Assembly: GCF_023952475.1 (NCBI RefSeq)
Contig: NZ_JALHRX010000014.1
Coordinates: 62,001 to 126,000 of the forward strand
DNA length: 64,000 nt
DNA from: Cupriavidus sp. WGlv3
GTDB lineage: Bacteria; Pseudomonadota; Gammaproteobacteria; Burkholderiales; Burkholderiaceae
Reading direction: 5' to 3'
Shown: positions 1-7,357 of the stretch, in pieces
How positions within the stretch are numbered: the stretch's first letter is position 1
Layout: each line of letters starts with the position of its first letter
Notes under the pieces: generated by a model
The model's input: the letters and a program-made list of their open reading frames with translations, nothing else
The model's database searches: none
Told to the model about the DNA's origin: nothing
Position numbers and translations under genes: made by a program

Positions 1-120
1 TTCCTCGGCCATCTCCTTGCCGGTGGTCTTGCAGCCGGCCAGCGCCAGGCTGGCCGCGGCAAGCAGCAATGCGGCAGCGCCCAGGCCGCCGTGGCGGCCC
101 ACGCCGGTCAAACTAGTCAT
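1..120 (-). CDS. Lipoprotein, N-terminal part (CNP1-like by context)
   Basis: Only the first 40 codons are in the window; the gene runs off the left edge. Its ATG overlaps the 3' end of rppH by 8 nt (ATGACTAG), so the two are probably translationally coupled. The N-terminus is a lipoprotein signal: an Ala/Leu-rich hydrophobic stretch at about residues 13-28 ending in LALAGC, with the lipidated Cys at residue 30, followed by a short polar start of the mature protein. In Burkholderiaceae the gene after rppH usually encodes a CNP1-like lipoprotein; that name is inference from gene order, since no mature domain is visible here. Confidence 0.6.
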   Translation of the reverse strand, partial: MTSLTGVGRHGGLGAAALLLAAASLALAGCKTTGKEMAEE

Positions 121-796
121 CAGTGCTCCGTGAAGTGGATACCGGCGTCGCCGGCGAAACGTAGTCGGCCGTGGCCGGGGCTTCGGCATTGCCGTCGGCG
201 TCGGCCTGCTGCGCGGCCTGCGCCCGGCTCAACGCCTGGCCGCGCGGACCGCCGTGGCGACCGTGCACGCCGTGGCCACCATGGTTGCCGTGTGTCCCAT
301 ACGGGCTGAGCGGCACGCGCGGGTGCCGGTTCAGGAAGCGCGACAATTCCGTCAGCGCCATCTGGTAGACATCGCGCTTGAACTCGATCACGGCCTCGAG
401 CGGCACCCAGTAATGGCTCCAGCGCCAGGCGTCGAACTCCGGGTGCTCGGTGGCGCGCAGGTGGATGTCGCAGTCCCTGCCGGCCATGCGCAGCAGGAAC
501 CAGATTTGTTTCTGGCCCTTGTAGTGGCCGCGGATCTCGCGGCGGATGAACTTGTCCGGCACCTCGTAACGCAGCCAGTCGCGCGTGCGACCGACGATCC
601 TGACGTGCTCCGGAAGCAGGCCGATTTCCTCATGCAGTTCGCGGTACATGGCCTGTTCCGGCGTTTCGCCGTACTTGATGCCGCCCTGCGGAAACTGCCA
701 GGAGTGTTCGCCGATTCGCTTGCCCCAGAAAACCTCGTTTCTTGCGTTGAGGAGGATGATGCCGACGTTCGGGCGAAAGCCTTCACGATCGAGCAT
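113..796 (-). CDS. rppH: RNA pyrophosphohydrolase RppH (Nudix)
   Basis: RppH removes pyrophosphate from 5'-triphosphate mRNA ends, which triggers decay from the 5' end. The Nudix box is complete at residues 38-60: Gly38, Glu44, then the REXXEE helix with Arg52, Glu53, Glu56 and Glu57, ending EIGLL. The N-terminal FRPNVGIILLN and the GKRIGEHSWQFPQGG segment are typical of RppH/NudH. At 227 aa it is longer than the E. coli enzyme (about 176 aa). The extra C-terminus contains a His/Gly-rich tail at about residues 168-183 with six His in 16 residues, then an Ala-rich region. It is transcribed divergently from proS and overlaps the downstream lipoprotein gene by 8 nt. Confidence 0.95.
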   Translation of the reverse strand: MLDREGFRPNVGIILLNARNEVFWGKRIGEHSWQFPQGGIKYGETPEQAMYRELHEEIGLLPEHVRIVGRTRDWLRYEVPDKFIRREIRGHYKGQKQIWFLLRMAGRDCDIHLRATEHPEFDAWRWSHYWVPLEAVIEFKRDVYQMALTELSRFLNRHPRVPLSPYGTHGNHGGHGVHGRHGGPRGQALSRAQAAQQADADGNAEAPATADYVSPATPVSTSRSTDD

Positions 797-989
797 GACT
801 GCACCTCGAATCCTTTAGAATTACGCTGATTATAAAGGAAGCGCGCAGCCGGGCCCGGACCGGGGGATGGTGGTTTTCCCCGAGCGGAAGGGCAGTTTCA
901 GGCGCGTGCGCATAATTCAGCGCCGCCAGCCCCCCGGATTGTGCCGGGACGGATTTTTCCGACCTCGGCGGCCCAGAGAGAAATTACGG

Positions 990-2711
990 ATGAAAGCCTC
1001 GCAATTCTTCATTTCCACCCTCAAGGAAGCGCCCGCCGACGCGGAAATCGTTTCGCACAAGCTGATGATGCGCGCCGGCATGATCAAGAAGCTGGGCGCC
1101 GGCATCTACACCTACATGCCGATCGGCCTGCGCGTGATCCGCAAGGTGGAGAACATCGTGCGCGAGGAAATGAACCGCGCCGGCGCGGTGGAGCTGTCGA
1201 TGCCGGTGATCCAGCCGGCCGAACTGTGGCAGGAGACCGGCCGCTGGGACAAGATGGGGCCCGAACTGCTGCGCCTGAAGGACCGCCATGAGCGCGACTT
1301 CGCGGTCCAGCCCACCTCCGAAGAGGTGGTGACCGACATCGCCCGCAGCGATATCCGCAGCTACAAGCAGCTGCCGCTCAATTTCTACCAGATCCAGACC
1401 AAGTTCCGCGACGAGCGCCGGCCGCGCTTCGGCATCATGCGCGGGCGCGAGTTCACCATGAAGGACGCCTATTCCTTCGACCGCGACACCGACGGCCTGC
1501 GCAAGTCGTACGAGAACATGTACGACGCCTACGTGCGCATCTTCCGCCGCTTCGGGCTGGAATTCCGTGCCGTGGCGGCCGACAACGGCGCCATCGGCGG
1601 CTCGGGCTCGCACGAGTTCCACGTGATCGCCGACACCGGCGAAGACGCCATCGTCTACTGCCCGACCTCGGCCTACGCCGCCAACATGGAGGCCGCCGAG
1701 GCGCTGCCGCTGCTGGCCGAGCGCGCCGCGCCCAGGCAGGACCTGGTCAAGACCTTCACCCCGGAGAAGGTCAAGTGCGAGCAGGTGGCCGAATTCCTGA
1801 ACCTCCCGCTCGAGACCAACGTCAAGTCGATCGTGCTCGCCACCGAGGGCGAGGCAGGCGTCCAGATCTGGCTGCTGCTGATCCGCGCTGACCACGAGCT
1901 GAACGAGATCAAGGCCTCGAAGGTGCCGGGGCTGGCCGAGTTCCGCTTCGCCACCGAGAACGAGATCGTCGAAGCCTTCGGCTCGCCGCCCGGCTACCTG
2001 GGCCCGATCGACATGAAGAAGCCGGTCAAGGTGGTGGCCGACCGCACCGTCGCCAACATGAGCGACTTCGTCTGCGGCGCCAACTACCGCGACTACCACT
2101 TCACCGGCGTCAACTGGGGCCGCGACCTGCCCGAGCCGATCGTGGCCGACCTGCGCAACGTGGTGGCGGGCGACGCCTCGCCGGACGGCCAGGGCACGCT
2201 GGAGATCTGCCGCGGCATCGAGGTGGGCCACGTGTTCATGCTGGGCACGCGTTACTCGGAATCGATGAACGCCACCTTCCTCGACGAGAACGGCAAGACC
2301 CAGCCGATGCAGATGGGCTGCTACGGCATCGGCGTCACGCGTATCCTGGGCGCGGCGATCGAGCAGAACTTCGATGAGCGCGGCATCATCTGGCCGGCCG
2401 CGATCGCCCCGTTCGCGGTGGTGATCTGCCCGGTGGGCTATGACCGCTCCGAGGCCGTCAAGGCCGAGGCCGACCGCGTCCATGCCGAGCTGCTGGCCGC
2501 GGGCGTCGACGTGATCCTCGACGACCGCGGCGAGCGCCCGGGCGTGATGTTTGCCGACTGGGAACTGATCGGCGTGCCGCACCGCGTGGTGGTGGGCGAC
2601 CGCGGCCTGAAGGAAGGCAAGGTCGAGTACCAGGGCCGGCGCGACGCGCAGGCCACCGCCGTCGGCGTGGCCGAGGTGGTCGCCCACGTCCGCAACCTGC
2701 TGGCGAACTGA
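990..2711 (+). CDS. proS: Prolyl-tRNA synthetase
   Basis: Charges tRNA-Pro with proline. A class II synthetase of the bacterial long form, 573 aa, almost the same length as E. coli ProS. Motif 2 (FRDE, residues 139-142, followed by RPRFGIMRGREF) and motif 3 (GIGVTRILGAA, from about residue 446) are clear. The insert between them (about 220-400) is the YbaK-like editing domain that hydrolyses Ala-tRNA-Pro; the last 100 residues are the anticodon-binding domain. I chose the ATG at 990 rather than an in-frame start at 867 because the family begins MKxSQFFxxTLKE and the upstream extension has no family-like sequence. It diverges from rppH and ends 5 nt before the lytic transglycosylase start. Confidence 0.97.
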   Translation: MKASQFFISTLKEAPADAEIVSHKLMMRAGMIKKLGAGIYTYMPIGLRVIRKVENIVREEMNRAGAVELSMPVIQPAELWQETGRWDKMGPELLRLKDRHERDFAVQPTSEEVVTDIARSDIRSYKQLPLNFYQIQTKFRDERRPRFGIMRGREFTMKDAYSFDRDTDGLRKSYENMYDAYVRIFRRFGLEFRAVAADNGAIGGSGSHEFHVIADTGEDAIVYCPTSAYAANMEAAEALPLLAERAAPRQDLVKTFTPEKVKCEQVAEFLNLPLETNVKSIVLATEGEAGVQIWLLLIRADHELNEIKASKVPGLAEFRFATENEIVEAFGSPPGYLGPIDMKKPVKVVADRTVANMSDFVCGANYRDYHFTGVNWGRDLPEPIVADLRNVVAGDASPDGQGTLEICRGIEVGHVFMLGTRYSESMNATFLDENGKTQPMQMGCYGIGVTRILGAAIEQNFDERGIIWPAAIAPFAVVICPVGYDRSEAVKAEADRVHAELLAAGVDVILDDRGERPGVMFADWELIGVPHRVVVGDRGLKEGKVEYQGRRDAQATAVGVAEVVAHVRNLLAN

Positions 2712-2716
2712 GCCCC

Positions 2717-3478
2717 ATGCGCGCCGTCCGCGGCCTGACCGCCGCAACTGCTGCCGCCCGCCGCCTGGCGGGCGCGCTGCTGGTAGCGCTGCTGGCCGTG
2801 GCGGCCACGGCGGCGCACGCCGGCGCGCAGAAGGAAGAAGACCTGGCCGACTCCGTGCGCGGGGCGCTGGCCGCGGCCATCGCCGATGACCGGCCGCTGC
2901 GGCCGGTGTTCGCGTCCGGCGGCGAGCGCCTGGCCTACCTCAAGTGGCTGGGCGAGATGTCGGCGCGGCTGGCCGCGCGCATCCCCGAGCCGCAGGTGCG
3001 GGTCGAGCTGATCGAGGTGGCCTACTACGAAGCCAAGCGCGCCGGCCTGGAGCCGGCGCTGGTGCTGGGTCTGATCCAGGTCGAAAGCAACTTCCGCAAG
3101 TACGCGATCAGTTCGGCCGGCGCGCGCGGGCTGATGCAGGTGATGCCGTTCTGGGTGCGCACCATCGGCGACAGCGACGCGCGCAAGCTGTTCCACCTGC
3201 AGAGCAACCTGCGCTACGGCTGCACCATCCTGCGCTATTACCTGGACCGCGAGCAGGGCGACCTGTACCTGGCGCTGGGCCGCTACAACGGCAGCCGCGG
3301 CCGCCCGGAATATCCCAACGCGGTGCTGGCGGCGTGGAAGCGCTGGCAGTATTCCGAAGCCACCGTTACCGTGGCCGGCGATGCCGAGATCGCGCCGTCG
3401 CGCCCGCGCGCGCCGGTGGCGGAGCCGCCGGCCCGCAACCCGTTCTCGTCGCAGCGCGTCGCAGCCAATCCGTCATGA
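2717..3478 (+). CDS. Lytic transglycosylase (SLT domain)
   Basis: Predicted periplasmic murein lytic transglycosylase cleaving MurNAc-GlcNAc bonds. An N-terminal signal peptide (Arg-rich start, hydrophobic ALLVALLAVAATAA, cleavage after AHA near residue 36) precedes a family 1 SLT domain. The catalytic Glu is residue 123 in LIQVESNFRKYA, followed by the diagnostic SSAGARGLMQVMPFW and later LALGRYNGS. The C-terminus is Pro/Ala-rich. It starts 5 nt after proS and its stop overlaps the next ATG (ATGA), so it probably shares a transcript with both neighbours. Family assignment is firm; the substrate subtype is not determined. Confidence 0.92.
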   Translation: MRAVRGLTAATAAARRLAGALLVALLAVAATAAHAGAQKEEDLADSVRGALAAAIADDRPLRPVFASGGERLAYLKWLGEMSARLAARIPEPQVRVELIEVAYYEAKRAGLEPALVLGLIQVESNFRKYAISSAGARGLMQVMPFWVRTIGDSDARKLFHLQSNLRYGCTILRYYLDREQGDLYLALGRYNGSRGRPEYPNAVLAAWKRWQYSEATVTVAGDAEIAPSRPRAPVAEPPARNPFSSQRVAANPS

Positions 3479-4365
3479 TCCGCGAAGCATCCGTTGCCGG
3501 CGGCAAGGCCGGCTACACCGAATCCTCGCCCGAACTCGAACAATGGCTGGCCCGGCATATCGCCCAGGGCTTTGCCGCCGATGCGTTGGTGCTGTCGATG
3601 CTGCGCTCGGGTTACGACGACGCCTTCGCGCGCCGGTCGGTGGCCGCCGCGTTTGCCCAGGACAACGGCGGCGCGGCGCCGGCACGGCCCGCGCAAGCTG
3701 AACCCGCGGCGGCCGGCACGCCCGCGCTCTATGCCGCCGACGGCGGCGATCGCCGCGTGCCGGTGCTGTTCCGGATGGCGTCGCCGCAGGTGCAGCTGTT
3801 CCAGCAACTGCTGAGCGACGACGAGTGCGATGCGCTGGTGGCGCTGTCGCGCGGCCGGCTGGCGCGCTCGCCGGTGGTCAATCCCGACACCGGCGACGAG
3901 AACCTGATCGATGCCCGCACCAGCATGGGCGCGATGTTCCAGGTGGCCGAGCACGCCCTGATCGCGCGCATCGAGGCCCGCATCGCCGCGGTCACCGGGG
4001 TGCCGGCCGAGCACGGCGAAGGGCTGCAGATCCTCAACTACAAGCCGGGCGGCGAATACCAGCCGCACTTCGACTACTTCAACCCGCAGCGCCCCGGCGA
4101 AGCGCGGCAGCTGTCCGTCGGCGGCCAGCGCATCGCCACGCTGGTGATCTACCTGAACACGCCCGAGGCGGGCGGCGCCACCGCGTTCCCGCGCGTGGGC
4201 CTGGAGGTGGCGCCGGTCAAGGGCAACGCGGTCTACTTCAGCTACCTGCTGCCCGACGGCACGCTGGATGACCGCACCCTGCACGCGGGCCTGCCGGTGG
4301 CCGCCGGCGAAAAGTGGATCGCCACCAAATGGCTGCGCGAACGGCCGTACCGCAGCGCGGCGTGA
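3475..4365 (+). CDS. 2OG-Fe(II) oxygenase, prolyl 4-hydroxylase-like
   Basis: A 2-oxoglutarate/Fe(II) dioxygenase of the P4Hc type. The iron ligands are visible as His198 and Asp200 (EYQPHFDYF) with distal His270 (RTLHAGLPV); Lys280 (GEKWIATKW) fits the 2-oxoglutarate-binding base. The catalytic half is residues 110-290; the N-terminal 100 residues are Ala-rich with no recognised domain. No signal peptide is evident, so it should be cytoplasmic. The ATG overlaps the stop of the lytic transglycosylase, and its own stop overlaps the GTG of the AraC gene. The target (a protein prolyl or another residue) cannot be inferred from sequence. Confidence 0.88.
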   Translation: MIREASVAGGKAGYTESSPELEQWLARHIAQGFAADALVLSMLRSGYDDAFARRSVAAAFAQDNGGAAPARPAQAEPAAAGTPALYAADGGDRRVPVLFRMASPQVQLFQQLLSDDECDALVALSRGRLARSPVVNPDTGDENLIDARTSMGAMFQVAEHALIARIEARIAAVTGVPAEHGEGLQILNYKPGGEYQPHFDYFNPQRPGEARQLSVGGQRIATLVIYLNTPEAGGATAFPRVGLEVAPVKGNAVYFSYLLPDGTLDDRTLHAGLPVAAGEKWIATKWLRERPYRSAA

Positions 4366-5192
4366 GCTGCGCCACGGCTGCCCCGGCCGCCAGCCGCTGG
4401 TGGGCCGATCCGGCGCTGCCGTTTGCCGAAAGCCGGCGCGCCAGCCACAGCAGCGCCAGCTACCTGCCGCATAGCCATCCCACCCTGTCGGTCGGCGCCG
4501 TCGACGGTGGCACCAGCCGCTTTGCCTGCGGCGATGACAGCGCCGTGCTCAGGGCGGGCACGGTGGTGGTGATCCCGGCGCACCAGGTCCATGCCTGCAA
4601 TCCGGTGCCGGACGGGCGCTGGAGCTACCAGATGCTGCATTTCGACCCGGCGTGGGTGGCGGCCGTGCTGGACGAGGACAGCGCGGCGCGGGCCTGGCTG
4701 CCGGCGCGCGTGATGACGTCGCCGGCGGTCTACCGGCTGGTCTGCGAATTGAACCGCACGCTGTTCTCGCCCGCCGACAGCGTCGAGAAAGAGGCCGCGC
4801 TGGTGGCCTTCATCGGTGACCTGCACGCTGCCATCGACACCGGCGCAAGCACCCGGACACTGCCGATACCGGCCGCCGTCTCCGCCCGCGTGGCGCAGTT
4901 GTGCGAGCTGTTGCGCGAGCGCCATGCCGAGCGGCTGCCGCTGGCCGAGCTGGCGCGCGCCTGCGGCCTGAGCCGCTACCACCTGGTGCGGGCCTTCCGC
5001 GCCGAAACCGGCATGACGCCACATGCCTACCAGCTCGACCTGCGCATCCAGCACGGGCGCCGCCTGCTGCGGCAGGGCGGGGCGCTGGCCGAGGTCGCGC
5101 TGGCGCTGGGGTTTGCCGACCAGAGCCATTTCCAGCGCGCCTTCAAGCAGCGCGTGGCCATGACACCGCGCGGATACCAGCGCGCCGCCTGA
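4362..5192 (+). CDS. AraC-family transcriptional regulator
   Basis: A 276-aa regulator with an N-terminal cupin-type sensing domain (about residues 20-150) and a C-terminal pair of helix-turn-helix motifs (about 175-270). The second HTH contains AEVALALGFADQSHFQRAF, close to the AraC signature. The GTG at 4362 was chosen because it overlaps the upstream stop (GTGA) and leaves a normal-length AraC protein; an upstream in-frame ATG at 4314 would lie inside the hydroxylase gene. It sits directly upstream of a LysE-type exporter, a common regulator-exporter arrangement, so amino-acid efflux control is a reasonable inference. Confidence 0.88.
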   Translation: MSCATAAPAASRWWADPALPFAESRRASHSSASYLPHSHPTLSVGAVDGGTSRFACGDDSAVLRAGTVVVIPAHQVHACNPVPDGRWSYQMLHFDPAWVAAVLDEDSAARAWLPARVMTSPAVYRLVCELNRTLFSPADSVEKEAALVAFIGDLHAAIDTGASTRTLPIPAAVSARVAQLCELLRERHAERLPLAELARACGLSRYHLVRAFRAETGMTPHAYQLDLRIQHGRRLLRQGGALAEVALALGFADQSHFQRAFKQRVAMTPRGYQRAA

Positions 5193-5280
5193 GGCGCGGG
5201 CCTGGCGCCACACCGCAACTTTCTTCAAGACCGGCCACCGCCGTGCGCACCACACTGCGGACTCTTCACGGAGGGTCGGC

Positions 5281-5943
5281 ATGGATATGGTCTTCGATCT
5301 CGCCCCCGGGGCATTGCCATGGCAGCAATTTGCCATGGTGGCCGGCGCGCATGCGCTGGCGCTGCTCAGCCCGGGGCCGGATTTTTTCCTGGTGGTGCGC
5401 AGCGCGCTGCTGCACGGGCCGCGGCGCGCCGGCGTCGTGTGCCTGGGCATTGCGCTGGGCAACGGCGTCTTTATCGGCCTGGCACTGGCCGGTGTGGCCG
5501 CGATGCGTGATTCGCCGCCACTGTTCGCGGCGTTGCAGTGGGCCGGCTGTGCCTACCTGGCGTGGCTGGGCTGGCGCCTGCTGAACGCCTCCGGCGAACT
5601 GTCGATCCCGGCGGCCGATGCCGCCGCGAGGCCCGCGCCCGCGGCCGGGCTGGCCCAGCTTGCCAGCGGCTTCCTGTCCGCGGTGCTGAACCCGAAGAAC
5701 GGGCTGTTCTACGCCAGCCTGTTTTCGCTGCTGGCCGCCAGCCGCACGCCGCCGACGGTGCAACTGGCCTATGGAATCTGGATGTTCGCGGTGGTGCTCG
5801 GCTGGGACCTGCTGGTGGCCTATGGCATCGGGCATCCGGCGATCGCCGCGCGCTTCGGGCGTTCGGTGCGGTGGGTCGAGCGCGTGACCGGGGCCGTGCT
5901 GTGGCTGCTGGCGCTGGGCATCGCCTGGCATGCGCTGCGGTGA
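5281..5943 (+). CDS. LysE/RhtB-family exporter
   Basis: Inner-membrane amino-acid exporter family, 220 aa with about six hydrophobic segments. The conserved N-terminal motif SPGPDFFLVVRSAL and the mid-protein GFLSAVLNPKN are family hallmarks. A good ribosome-binding site (GGAGG, about 5270) precedes the ATG; a second in-frame ATG lies two codons later. It follows the AraC gene by 88 nt. Substrate unknown. Confidence 0.9.
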   Translation: MDMVFDLAPGALPWQQFAMVAGAHALALLSPGPDFFLVVRSALLHGPRRAGVVCLGIALGNGVFIGLALAGVAAMRDSPPLFAALQWAGCAYLAWLGWRLLNASGELSIPAADAAARPAPAAGLAQLASGFLSAVLNPKNGLFYASLFSLLAASRTPPTVQLAYGIWMFAVVLGWDLLVAYGIGHPAIAARFGRSVRWVERVTGAVLWLLALGIAWHALR

Positions 5944-6004
5944 GCAAGTTGCCAGCGAAGCGGGGCGAGTGAAGCGGCCCTGTATCGGCGTATTTCCCTC
6001 AAAG

Positions 6005-6025
6005 TGTACCGGTACTGTACCGTTA
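6005..6025. promoter_or_regulatory. Direct repeat operator candidate upstream of second LysE gene
   Basis: Two near-identical 10-mers, TGTACCGGTA (6005-6014) and TGTACCGTTA (6016-6025), lie 11 bp apart, about one helical turn, some 55 bp before the second LysE-family gene. The first is part of the palindrome GTACCGGTAC (6006-6015). Tandem sites on one helix face are typical of AraC-type regulators, and one is encoded 1.6 kb upstream. Binding is inference. Confidence 0.4.
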
Positions 6026-6078
6026 AGTGACCGTAGACTGATTTCCCGAAAGCAGATGAATGCCCCTTGGAGTTAGTC

Positions 6079-6702
6079 ATGGAAGTGTCCCAACTCGCCG
6101 CCGGCACCGGTGTCTTCGCCGCCTTTGCCGGCTTTGCGCTGGTGTCGTCGATCACCCCCGGCCCCAACAACACGATGCTGCTCGCCTCCGGCGTGAACTT
6201 CGGCTTCGTGCGCACGGTGCCGCACCTGCTCGGTGTCAGCATCGGCTTCGCGCTGATGGTGGGGCTGGTGGGCCTGGGGCTGGGCTCGCTGTTCCATGCC
6301 TTCCCGTGGACCTGGCAAGTGCTGCGCGTGGTGGCGACGGCCTACCTGGTCTGGCTGGCATGGAAGCTGGCCACTGCCGGTGGCGTGCAGGACCAGCAGG
6401 TGGGGCGGCCGATGGGCTTCTGGGCCGCCGCCGCGTTCCAGTGGGTCAATCCCAAGGCGTGGGTGATGGCGGTGGGTGCGTGCAGCACCTATGTGCTGCA
6501 CGGCAACCTGTGGCTCAACGTGCTGCTGCTGTCGGGGATCTTCGGGGTGGTGAACCTGCCCAGCGTGGCGATGTGGGCGTTGTGCGGCTCGGCACTGCGG
6601 CGCTGGCTGGCGCGGCCGAAAGTACTGCGGGCGTTCAATATCGGGATGGCGGTGCTGCTGCTGGCGTCGCTGTGGCCGATTTTGGGGACACACCAGGCAT
6701 AA
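6079..6702 (+). CDS. LysE/RhtB-family exporter (second copy)
   Basis: A 207-aa member of the same exporter family as the gene 140 bp upstream, but clearly diverged, so not a recent tandem duplicate. It shows the family motif ITPGPNNTMLLASG near residue 30 and FQWVNPKAWVMA in the middle, with about six membrane segments. The ATG at 6079 is preceded by TTGGAG (6067-6072) at good spacing; a TTG four codons earlier is less likely. The promoter region carries the direct repeat at 6005-6025. Substrate unknown. Confidence 0.88.
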   Translation: MEVSQLAAGTGVFAAFAGFALVSSITPGPNNTMLLASGVNFGFVRTVPHLLGVSIGFALMVGLVGLGLGSLFHAFPWTWQVLRVVATAYLVWLAWKLATAGGVQDQQVGRPMGFWAAAAFQWVNPKAWVMAVGACSTYVLHGNLWLNVLLLSGIFGVVNLPSVAMWALCGSALRRWLARPKVLRAFNIGMAVLLLASLWPILGTHQA

Positions 6703-6710
6703 CGCTTTTT

Positions 6711-6739
6711 CTCCCCTCTGCGCTTGCGGAAGAGGGGAG
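6711..6739. repeat. CTCCCCTCT palindromic intergenic element
   Basis: Inverted repeat CTCCCCTCT ... AGAGGGGAG (9-bp arms, 11-nt loop) between the convergent LysE and hpt genes. The same core recurs at 18030-18055. No T-run follows the stem on either strand, so it is not a textbook terminator; it looks like a REP-type intergenic palindrome, though it may still help separate the two transcripts. Confidence 0.6.
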
Positions 6740-6760
6740 CAAACCATCAGTCCAGCTGGA

Positions 6761-7303
6761 TCAAACTAGCGCCCGAATCGAATCCAGGTTCCGCCAGTAC
6801 CCCTTCGCATCCATCCCGCAGCCGAACACATAGCGGTCCGGCACCGCAAAGCCGCAGAAATCCGGATGCATGGGCTTCGCCTTGCTCAGCGTCTTCTCGC
6901 ACAGCACCGCGGCGTGGAATTCCCTGGCGCCCATGTCCATGATGCGCTGGCGGATGGCGGCCATGGTCTCGCCTTCATCGAGGATGTCGTCCAGCACCAG
7001 CACCACGCGGTCCTTGACCGATTCGCGCGGGGCCACGCGCCATTGCATCTCGCCGCCGACGGTCTTGTTGTTGTAGCGCGAGAGGTGGATGTAGTCGAAT
7101 TCCAGCGGGAACGCCAGCTTGGGCAGCAGCATGCCGGTGAAGACCACCGCGCCGCCCATCACCGACAGCACCAGCGGGAAGTCGTTGCCCATCCTGGCGG
7201 TGATGTCCGCGGCCATGCGGTCCAGCGACGCCTGGACTTCCGCGGCGGAGACGATTTCTTCGGAATTGGCCCACAGCTCGCGGGCCTGTTCGGCACTCAT
7301 CAT
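6761..7303 (-). CDS. hpt: Hypoxanthine-guanine phosphoribosyltransferase
   Basis: Purine salvage: converts hypoxanthine or guanine plus PRPP to IMP or GMP in the cytoplasm. The 13-residue PRPP-binding signature is at residues 101-113 (VLVLDDILDEGET), with the acidic pair Asp105-Asp106. The 180-aa length is normal for the type I PRTase fold. Two adjacent ATG codons at the 5' end allow a one-residue uncertainty. It follows ffh on the same strand with a 54-nt gap, so co-transcription is possible. Confidence 0.92.
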   Translation of the reverse strand: MMSAEQARELWANSEEIVSAAEVQASLDRMAADITARMGNDFPLVLSVMGGAVVFTGMLLPKLAFPLEFDYIHLSRYNNKTVGGEMQWRVAPRESVKDRVVLVLDDILDEGETMAAIRQRIMDMGAREFHAAVLCEKTLSKAKPMHPDFCGFAVPDRYVFGCGMDAKGYWRNLDSIRALV

Positions 7304-7357
7304 GATGTCTTTCCTGTTCTTTTGCGGGGGAGGCAGCTCGGCTAGCGGCGGCGGGCT

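Noticed and set aside
984..2747. 587-codon open frame on the minus strand opposite proS
   Set aside because: It is antisense to a firmly assigned gene, has His/Asp/Gly-rich composition typical of reverse reading of GC-rich codons, and resembles no family.
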